A program made the position numbers and the translations under genes. From positions 1 to 5,032 of the forward strand of contig WFRG01000119.1 in the NCBI GenBank assembly GCA_015486705.1: 5,032 nt of DNA. The letters run 5' to 3'. Source of the DNA: Hippea sp. (GTDB taxonomy: Bacteria > Campylobacterota_A > Desulfurellia > Desulfurellales > Hippeaceae). Position 1 is the first letter of the stretch. Every line of letters begins with the position of its first letter. Shown piece by piece: positions 1 through 5,032 of this stretch. The notes under the pieces are model-generated. The model saw nothing but the letters and a program-made list of their open reading frames with translations, did not search any database and had not been told where the DNA came from.

Positions 1-27
1 GTGAGAGAGCTTTGGAACTTGGATTGA
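1..27 (+). CDS. murE: Probable C-terminal end of MurE (UDP-MurNAc-tripeptide ligase), 5' truncated by window
   Basis: Reading from base 1 gives the eight residues VRELWNLD and then a TGA stop at 25-27. MurE proteins often end with a conserved DDRE(V/I)-type segment followed by a short variable tail, so these residues fit the last codons of a MurE. The gene lies directly before murF, where murE sits in most dcw clusters. The call rests on position and a very short tail; the catalytic domains lie outside the window. Its stop would fall inside the first codons of murF, giving a 16-nt overlap. The tail could instead be chance sequence within a longer murF reading frame, which is also open to the left edge. 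Confidence 0.42.
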   Translation: MRELWNLD

Positions 28-1313
28 AAGAGCTTTTACACATTCTTGATCCAAAGGATTTGAAAATCAGTGGCGAATATAAGATTTCTGGTTTTTCCAT
101 TGATTCAAGGACTATCAAGAGGGGAGAGGTCTTTGTTGCTTTAAAGGGCGAACGATTCGATGGTCATGGATTTGCGAATGATGCTGTTGAAAAGAGTGGC
201 ACTTTTGCCATTGTGGAGAGGTCTGTTGAATGCCCGCATATTTTGGTTGATGATACGTTAGAGGCATTAAAAAGGATTGCGGCATACAATTTGAAAAAAA
301 GCGGAGCAAAATCGATTGCCGTTGTTGGTTCTGTGGGTAAGACGACAACAAAGGAACTTTTGGCCGATGTGCTTTCCTGTAGATTTGGGGTGTGCAGAAG
401 TTATGCCAATGAGAACAACATTATTGGCGTTTGTAAGACACTTTTGAGGTTGAATGATGAGGATTTTTGTGTTGTCGAGGTGGGTGTCAATAAGCCCGGT
501 GAAATGGAAGAGATAGCAAGCTTTTTCAAGCCCGATGGCGTTTTGTTTCTCAATGTTTCGCGTGTTCACCTTGAATTCTTTGGTTCCGTTGAGGGCGTGC
601 TGAAAGAGAAAAGAAAAATAGTTCATGATGGGGCATTGCTTGTGTACAATGGTGGTGATGAGCTTTTGTCGGAAGCTTTTAAGGATAGAGACAATAGCTT
701 TTGTTTTTCCTTTAATAACAACTGCGATTTTGAGGCTCGAAAAGAAGGTGATTTTTTAGTTGTCAATTTAAAAGAGAAGAAAATAAGCTTGCCGCTTAGG
801 GATGAGATTAATCCGCTGTCTGTACTCGCCTCTTTTTCTTCTGCTTGTGCGTTTGGTGGTGACATTGAAGAGGACTGTGCGAAATTTGTATATAGCAGCT
901 TTGAGCCTGTAGGCTATAGGATGAGAAAAACCATGCTCGGTTCGACGCTTGTTATTCTTGACTGTTACAACGCCAATGTCGATTCGATGAAATACGCCAT
1001 TGATGTTTTGTTAAGGCATAAGGGCAAAAAGCTTGCCGTTTTGGGCGATATGCTTGAACTTGGTAATTACAGTGAACAGTTGCACAGGGAGGTTGGCGTA
1101 TTTTTAAGGGGTAAGGGAATAGATGTTGTTACGATTGGTAAGGATGCAAGGTTTATTGGTGATGAGATGGGAGAGGGGTTTTTAAAGCATTTTGCAGAAA
1201 GGTCGGCTATAGTAGATTTTTTAAAAAGAGAGATCAAACATTACGATGTGGTTTTGTTTAAGGCATCAAGGGGAATGAGGTTAGAAGAAATATATGAGGC
1301 GGTGAAAGTGTAA
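12..1313 (+). CDS. murF: MurF, UDP-N-acetylmuramoyl-tripeptide--D-alanyl-D-alanine ligase
   Basis: MurF is the cytoplasmic ATP-dependent ligase that joins D-Ala-D-Ala to UDP-MurNAc-tripeptide, the last soluble step before MraY. The N-terminal domain (about 1-95) carries the family pattern DSR...GEVFVALKGERFDGH at 31-52. The ATP-binding P-loop GSVGKTTTKE is at 106-115 (K110, T111). E156 in EVGVNKPGEM and H186 in VHLEFFGS match the metal-binding Glu and His of Mur ligases, and K200 lines up with the carbamylated lysine. The C-terminal part has DCYNANVDSM (317-326), LGDMLELGNYSEQLHREVG (344-362) and KASRGMRLEE (417-426). Length (433 aa) is near the usual 450. The central motif normally GxHNxxNxxAA is altered at 263-274. 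The start is uncertain: TTG at 12 is used here, TTG at 24 (overlapping the presumed murE TGA) is as credible, and the frame is open to the window edge. The stop overlaps the mraY ATG by one base. Confidence 0.95.
   Translation: MELGLKELLHILDPKDLKISGEYKISGFSIDSRTIKRGEVFVALKGERFDGHGFANDAVEKSGTFAIVERSVECPHILVDDTLEALKRIAAYNLKKSGAKSIAVVGSVGKTTTKELLADVLSCRFGVCRSYANENNIIGVCKTLLRLNDEDFCVVEVGVNKPGEMEEIASFFKPDGVLFLNVSRVHLEFFGSVEGVLKEKRKIVHDGALLVYNGGDELLSEAFKDRDNSFCFSFNNNCDFEARKEGDFLVVNLKEKKISLPLRDEINPLSVLASFSSACAFGGDIEEDCAKFVYSSFEPVGYRMRKTMLGSTLVILDCYNANVDSMKYAIDVLLRHKGKKLAVLGDMLELGNYSEQLHREVGVFLRGKGIDVVTIGKDARFIGDEMGEGFLKHFAERSAIVDFLKREIKHYDVVLFKASRGMRLEEIYEAVKV
1296..1305 (+). promoter_or_regulatory. 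Ribosome binding site for mraY inside the end of murF
   Basis: The last codons of murF hold GAGG at 1296-1299 and GGTGA at 1301-1305. The latter matches the distal part of the Shine-Dalgarno consensus and sits 7 bases before the mraY ATG. Together with the TAATG stop/start overlap, this supports initiation at 1313 and coupling to murF translation. Confidence 0.55.
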
Positions 1314-2404
1314 TGCTTTACTACATTTTTTATGAAAAACTGATTCATCTCTTCTCGCCATTCAACGTTTTTCACTACATAACCTTTAGGTTGATCATGG
1401 CATCTCTGACGTCTCTGTTTGTTTCCCTTTGGCTCGGAAGGGTGCTTATTCCTGTTTTGAAGCGCTTGCAAATAAAGGATCAGTTTAAGGGTTTTGAGCC
1501 TGATAGCCACAAGAAGAAGAGCGGGACGCCCACAATTGGCGGTTTGATAATATGGGGCGGTTTCTTTAGTTCTGCTTTGCTGTGGATGAGGTTTGATATT
1601 AGGATAAATTGGATTGTCCTATTTGGCGTGTTTCTCTTTGTGATGATTGGTTTTTTGGATGACTTTTTGAAGGTTAAGAGGGGCAAGAACAACGGCTTGA
1701 AAGCAAAGAGCAAGTTTTTAATGCAGATTTTGGCTGCCTTTTTGGTTGCTTACATGATCTTTGAGTACGACAGAGGAGTGAATCTATGCGCTGGCTGTGT
1801 TTATATTCCATTTGTAAAAAACGGCGTCTTGAACCTGGGTTTGTTTTACATCGCTTTTGCCGTTTTTGTTATTGTTGGAACGTCCAATGCCGTTAACTTG
1901 ACAGACGGTCTGGATGGTCTTGCAACGGGTCCTTCGCTTACTACGATAATGCCTTTGATTGTGTTTTCTTACATTTCTGGAAATGTCATTTTCTCTCACT
2001 ATTTGCACCTTCCATACATAGCAGGCGTCGGCGAATTGAGTGTGTTGCTTTCTGCTTTGGCCGGCTCTTTGCTTGGCTTTTTGTGGTACAACTGTTATCC
2101 AGCCGAGATATTCATGGGTGATACAGGTTCTTTGGCAATTGGTGCTATGCTTGGCATTGTGGCAATTGCCATAAAAGAGGAAGTGGTTTTGGCTATAGCT
2201 GGTGGTATTTTTGTAATGGAGACGCTATCTGTGATTATTCAGGTTACAAGCTACAAAACAAGGGGGGAGCGCGTCTTTAGGATGGCGCCCATTCATCACC
2301 ATTTTGAATTGAAAGGGTGGCCAGAATCGAAGGTCATTGTTAGGTTCTGGATTATATCCCTTGTTTTGGCCTTATTGTCTTTGACGGCTTTAAAATTGAG
2401 GTAA
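1313..2404 (+). CDS. mraY: MraY, phospho-N-acetylmuramoyl-pentapeptide-transferase
   Basis: MraY is the integral inner-membrane enzyme that transfers phospho-MurNAc-pentapeptide from UDP to undecaprenyl phosphate, forming lipid I. The start is well fixed: the N-terminus MLYYIFYEKL, followed by LFSPFNVFHYITFR, follows the family pattern from residue 1. Further signatures are HKKKSGTPTIGG (66-77), the FLDDFLK Mg-binding aspartates D116/D117, NAVNLTDGLDGLA (192-204), the catalytic-region Asp D270 in AEIFMGDTGSLA (264-275), and the MAPIHHHFELKGW histidine motif (324-336, HHH at 328-330). Many hydrophobic segments fit the usual ten-helix topology. Length (363 aa) is normal for the family. It begins on the last base of the murF stop and ends 2 bases before murD. 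No catalytic residue appears to be missing. Confidence is very high because all family motifs are intact. Confidence 0.98.
   Translation: MLYYIFYEKLIHLFSPFNVFHYITFRLIMASLTSLFVSLWLGRVLIPVLKRLQIKDQFKGFEPDSHKKKSGTPTIGGLIIWGGFFSSALLWMRFDIRINWIVLFGVFLFVMIGFLDDFLKVKRGKNNGLKAKSKFLMQILAAFLVAYMIFEYDRGVNLCAGCVYIPFVKNGVLNLGLFYIAFAVFVIVGTSNAVNLTDGLDGLATGPSLTTIMPLIVFSYISGNVIFSHYLHLPYIAGVGELSVLLSALAGSLLGFLWYNCYPAEIFMGDTGSLAIGAMLGIVAIAIKEEVVLAIAGGIFVMETLSVIIQVTSYKTRGERVFRMAPIHHHFELKGWPESKVIVRFWIISLVLALLSLTALKLR
2398..2402 (+). promoter_or_regulatory. Ribosome binding site for murD
   Basis: GAGGT at 2398-2402 overlaps the last codons and stop of mraY and lies 4 bases before the murD ATG at 2407. The spacing is slightly short but the match is good, and it decides the murD start. 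Confidence 0.6.
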
Positions 2405-2406
2405 AG

Positions 2407-3717
2407 ATGACCGTTGCCGTTTTGGGTTTTGGAAAGAGTGGGCGGGCCGCCTACAGACTTCTCAAAAGAAAGGGATACGATGTAGAGGTCTTTGACGATA
2501 GGGCAGAAGAAACCAACGAAAAAGGTTTCTTTTTTGGTAAAAAGGCTCGAGTTTTCTTTGATAGAAACTATGATTTTGTCGTTACGAGTCCTGGCATAAA
2601 GCCATCGCATGAGTTTATTCAATCGGCGCTTGAAAGGAAGATAGAGGTCATAAGCGAGCTTGAGCTTGCAAGCAGGTTTGCAAAAAAGCCCATTATAGCG
2701 ATAACGGGTACAAATGGGAAGACGACAACGGTTAAGCTGATTGAAAATATTTTGAATGCCTCTGGTTTTAAGGCTTTGGCATGTGGAAACTATGGCGTGG
2801 CGTTTAGCGATGTTGTGGATGAGAATGTGGATTTCTTTGTGGTTGAGGCAAGTAGCTTTCAACTTGAGTTTACGAAGGATTTTAAGCCTTTTGTTGCGGC
2901 TATTTTGAATATTGACTTTGACCATTTGTATTGGCATGGGAGTATGGAAAACTATGTAAATGCAAAGAGGAAGATCTTTAGAAATCAGGGTGAATGTGAT
3001 TACTTTTTGAAGAACGATGATGGTAGCTACATCTTTGACGGTAAGTCCAGACTCCTCGTTATTTCGAAAAAGGATGAGAATGCCGATACGTATGTAGATA
3101 TTAACAGTGTGGTTGTAAACTTTAAAAAACAGTTTATAATAGACAAAACGCGGTTGTTTGGACTGGGTAATTGGGAAAATATTGGATTTGCTGCACTGAT
3201 TTGTTCTGTTTTAGGTGTTCAAGAGAAAACAATTAAGGAGGTGGTGGGTGAAATGAGCAATTTAGAGCATAGAATTGAGTATGTTACAGAGATTGACGGT
3301 GTGAAGTTTTACAACGACTCTAAAGCTACAAACTTGGATGCTGTGGAGAATGCCTTAAAATCGTTTGAAAAAAAGAAAAACATCGTTTTGATTCTCGGTG
3401 GAAAGCATAAGGGCGAATCATATGCAAGGCTCTTGCCGCTTTTAGAGGAGTACGTTAGGGCTATTGTGGTGTACGGTGAAGATAGGAAACAGGTTCTTCA
3501 AGAGATAAGTGAGTTTAACCCAATGCCATTGCCCGCCATAAATATATGGGGTGTTGTAAGGGGAGCTTTTGAAGTTGCGTATAAAGGCGATGTGGTTCTA
3601 TTTAGCCCTGGTGGTTCAAGTTGTGAGCCATACAAGAATTTTGAGGAGCGAGGGGAGGATTTTAAAAAGGAGGTTCTTAAATTCAAAGAAGAGTATGACG
3701 CAGCGCCACTCGTTTAA
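2407..3717 (+). CDS. murD: MurD, UDP-N-acetylmuramoyl-L-alanine--D-glutamate ligase
   Basis: MurD is the cytoplasmic ligase adding D-Glu to UDP-MurNAc-L-Ala with ATP. An N-terminal Rossmann-like domain starts with VLGFGKSGRAAYRLL (5-19) and ends near SPGIKPS (61-67). The central ATPase domain has the P-loop ITGTNGKTTTVK (99-110), EASSFQLE (147-154; E147 metal ligand) and LNIDFDHLYWHG (167-178; H173), with K187 in NAKRKIF lining up with the carbamylated lysine. The C-terminal domain carries LEHRIEYV (286-293), NDSKATN (303-309; D304, K306), LGGKHKG (330-336) and SPGGSSCEPYKNFEERG (400-416); S405 and F412 appear to match the D-Glu-contacting Ser and Phe known in E. coli MurD. Length (436 aa) is typical. 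The HN of the family HNxxN motif reads GN here (254-255), with both asparagines kept. It sits 2 bases after mraY, and its last 23 bases overlap ftsW in the +1 frame. Confidence 0.97.
   Translation: MTVAVLGFGKSGRAAYRLLKRKGYDVEVFDDRAEETNEKGFFFGKKARVFFDRNYDFVVTSPGIKPSHEFIQSALERKIEVISELELASRFAKKPIIAITGTNGKTTTVKLIENILNASGFKALACGNYGVAFSDVVDENVDFFVVEASSFQLEFTKDFKPFVAAILNIDFDHLYWHGSMENYVNAKRKIFRNQGECDYFLKNDDGSYIFDGKSRLLVISKKDENADTYVDINSVVVNFKKQFIIDKTRLFGLGNWENIGFAALICSVLGVQEKTIKEVVGEMSNLEHRIEYVTEIDGVKFYNDSKATNLDAVENALKSFEKKKNIVLILGGKHKGESYARLLPLLEEYVRAIVVYGEDRKQVLQEISEFNPMPLPAINIWGVVRGAFEVAYKGDVVLFSPGGSSCEPYKNFEERGEDFKKEVLKFKEEYDAAPLV
3667..3673 (+). promoter_or_regulatory. Strong Shine-Dalgarno-like AAGGAGG within the murD 3' end, upstream of ftsW
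   Basis: AAGGAGG is a near-perfect Shine-Dalgarno match, but it lies 21 bases before the ftsW ATG at 3695, much more than the usual 5-9. No ATG, GTG or TTG in the ftsW frame occurs between them. A weaker purine stretch, AAAGAAGAG (3685-3693), lies directly before the ATG. The strong site may load ribosomes for ftsW in a folded message or may be a coincidence of Lys-Glu codons in murD. Confidence 0.35.
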
Positions 3718-4780
3718 GCCCTCATTTATACTTATACCATTTTTTTTTCTATTGGGTATTGGCATCGTTGAGGTGTGGTCATCTTCTTATTATTTTGCAT
3801 ATAGGAAATTTGGGAACCCGAATTTCTTTTTAAAAAGGGAAGTTGTTTTTGTATTGCTTTCTTTGTTGTCGGCTTTAATATTTTCCCGTTTTGACTATAG
3901 GATTTTAAAGAAGTTTTCCATATATTTTGTTGTTGTCTCAATCTTTTTGCTTGTTCTTCTTCATGTGGATGGTGTTAACGTAAGAGGTGCGGTAAGGTGG
4001 CTAAAAATTGGTGGGCTTATGTTTGAACCTTCTGGATTTGCTAAGCTCGCTATTTTGATTTATATGGCTGACTTTATCTCACGTAAGCACAATTACAGAA
4101 CGGATATGGCACGGGGAATTATGCCTATAGCTTTGGTCTCTGGTGTGATTTTTATGCTAATTGCTTTGGAGCCCGACGTTGGCACAGCTATCCTTGTTGG
4201 TTTGACGTTTTTAGGGACAATTTACGTTTTTGGTTATAAACTTAAACACATCTTACTTCTTGTTTTTCCCATTGTTTTAGTCTCTGCGTTGATAATTTAT
4301 GCCTATCCAGAAAAGCTTCAAAGGGTTATTAATTTTTTTGTTACGGATAAAGTCAACTATCAAGTTGAACATGCACTTGTAGCTTTAGGCAGTGGAGGAC
4401 TATTTGGTGCAGGGCCTGCGAAGGGCATTTATAAAAGCTTGTTTGTACCTGATTCATACAACGATTTTATAATGGCGGGGATTGGTGAAGATTTTGGTTT
4501 TTTTGGGGTGCTGTTGGTAATTGTTCTCATGGTTTCTGTTTTGTACTCCATTTTTACACTCTCAAGGCATTGTAAGGATAGTTTTGGAAAGGCTTTTAGT
4601 TTCGGTGTTGGTTTTATGCTTTCTTTAGAAGCTTTGATGAATCTGTTTAGTGTTTTTCACTTGATGCCCCCAAAGGGTATAACTATGCCTTTTTTAAGTT
4701 ATGGAGGAACGAGTTTGTTGGTACAGGGTATTATGATTGGAATAGTGCTTAGCGTCTATAGATACTGTGAGCTTGGGTGA
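3695..4780 (+). CDS. ftsW: FtsW, septal SEDS-family peptidoglycan glycosyltransferase
   Basis: FtsW is the multi-pass inner-membrane SEDS protein that polymerises lipid II into glycan strands at the division septum, working with a class B penicillin-binding protein. The frame is open from 3569, but ATG 3695 gives 361 aa and an N-terminus (MTQRHSFKPSFILIPFFF) with a short cytoplasmic tail before the first helix, as expected; the longer version would add 42 residues that are a shadow of murD. About ten hydrophobic segments are seen. Family motifs are RGAVRWLKIGG (97-107), LEPDVGTAIL (158-167), GSGGLFGAGPAKG (232-244), YNDFIMAGIGEDFGFFG (255-271; D257 matches the essential Asp of SEDS enzymes) and MPPKGITMPFLSYGGTS (324-340). 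RodA shares these motifs; the location after murD decides for FtsW. The usual FQPSE reads FEPSG at 110-114. A T9 run lies at codons 16-18. The stop overlaps the next gene by one base. Confidence 0.93.
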   Translation: MTQRHSFKPSFILIPFFFLLGIGIVEVWSSSYYFAYRKFGNPNFFLKREVVFVLLSLLSALIFSRFDYRILKKFSIYFVVVSIFLLVLLHVDGVNVRGAVRWLKIGGLMFEPSGFAKLAILIYMADFISRKHNYRTDMARGIMPIALVSGVIFMLIALEPDVGTAILVGLTFLGTIYVFGYKLKHILLLVFPIVLVSALIIYAYPEKLQRVINFFVTDKVNYQVEHALVALGSGGLFGAGPAKGIYKSLFVPDSYNDFIMAGIGEDFGFFGVLLVIVLMVSVLYSIFTLSRHCKDSFGKAFSFGVGFMLSLEALMNLFSVFHLMPPKGITMPFLSYGGTSLLVQGIMIGIVLSVYRYCELG

Positions 4781-5032
4781 TGGAAAAAAAACTCAATTAT
4801 CTGTTTTGTAGAAAAACGTACAATATATACGTTTTAAGGCATCCGGAGGTTGAAAATTGCGAAGAAAACGTGTTTAATGGGAGTATAGATGTTGACTTGT
4901 CTTCAAAAGGATATAAACAGGCAGATGAGTTGTTTGAGTTTTTCAAAAGTAAAGAAATAAGGCGTGTGTATACATCTCCACTAAAGCGGTGTATGGTAGT
5001 TGCAGAAAAGTTCAAAGATATATGCGATGTGA
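4780..5032 (+). CDS. Histidine phosphatase (phosphoglycerate mutase-like) family protein, 3' truncated by window
   Basis: Eighty-four residues are visible before the window ends. They follow the N-terminal half of the histidine phosphatase fold: YVLRHPE (17-23, with the presumed phospho-accepting H21), NGSIDVDLSSKGYKQADEL (33-51), matching the family G..D.pLs..G..QA pattern, and VYTSPLKRCMVVAE (63-76), matching the SSPL.R...TA segment with the substrate-phosphate-binding Arg at R70. The family includes phosphoglycerate mutases, alpha-ribazole-5'-phosphate phosphatase (CobC) and assorted small-molecule phosphatases; the visible part does not tell these apart, so no symbol is given. The glycine of the usual RHG is proline here. 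ATG at 4780 shares its A with the ftsW TGA (TGATG), and no other usual start lies before the RHP motif, so translation is probably coupled to ftsW. No strong Shine-Dalgarno is visible. The second catalytic His would lie beyond the window. Confidence 0.85.
   Translation, partial: MEKKLNYLFCRKTYNIYVLRHPEVENCEENVFNGSIDVDLSSKGYKQADELFEFFKSKEIRRVYTSPLKRCMVVAEKFKDICDV

Noticed and set aside
267..626. 119-codon minus-strand frame inside murF
   Set aside because: It mirrors the P-loop and metal-binding region of murF and has no family pattern of its own.
2664..2673. Perfect 10-base palindrome GCTTGCAAGC in murD
   Set aside because: It encodes normal MurD residues in a region of Glu-Leu-Ala codons, has no loop or T tract, and has no partner site; probably chance.
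2296..2937. 213-codon open frame on the minus strand across the mraY/murD junction
   Set aside because: It is antisense to two clearly real genes, its translation is basic and low in recognisable motifs, and it reads through conserved MraY and MurD codons; a shadow.
3569..3694. 42-codon N-terminal extension of FtsW from an earlier ATG
   Set aside because: It lies entirely within conserved murD sequence (the SPGG...NFEERG region), and its residues do not resemble FtsW N-termini.
4797..5015. 72-codon minus-strand frame opposite the phosphatase gene
   Set aside because: The plus-strand frame has a clear histidine phosphatase pattern and a coupled start; the minus frame shows no motif.

Overview
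This window is a stretch of a bacterial division and cell wall (dcw) operon, read entirely from the + strand. In order it holds the last codons of what is probably murE, then murF, mraY, murD and ftsW complete, and the 5' part of a histidine-phosphatase-family gene that runs off the right edge. The four complete genes cover the cytoplasmic and membrane steps of peptidoglycan precursor synthesis plus the septal glycan polymerase. MurF adds the terminal D-Ala-D-Ala to the UDP-MurNAc-tripeptide, MraY moves the phospho-MurNAc-pentapeptide onto undecaprenyl phosphate to make lipid I, MurD adds D-Glu at an earlier step, and FtsW polymerises lipid II at the septum.

The genes are packed with essentially no intergenic DNA. 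The junctions are a likely 16-nt overlap (murE/murF), a 1-nt TAATG overlap (murF/mraY), a 2-nt gap (mraY/murD), a 23-nt overlap (murD/ftsW) and a 1-nt TGATG overlap (ftsW/phosphatase). I see no room for a promoter or terminator between genes, so one polycistronic message with translational coupling is the likely arrangement. No stretch over 300 bases lacks a gene. I see no tRNA, rRNA, mobile element, CRISPR or long repeat.

The organism is a Gram-negative-type bacterium with moderately low GC. The coding strand is rich in G and T, and AGG/AGA dominate the arginine codons. The MraY N-terminus and the gene order resemble Campylobacterota/Desulfobacterota-type lineages. A thermophilic Desulfurella/Hippea-like bacterium is my best guess, from general impression only and not from a search.

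Most of the window is ordinary housekeeping sequence; I do not see a new system. The points worth a second look are the histidine phosphatase, with an RHP in place of RHG, coupled to ftsW where murG is often found; a strongly altered HN..N motif in MurF; an altered PSE motif in FtsW; and the long murD/ftsW overlap with a strong but misplaced Shine-Dalgarno sequence.
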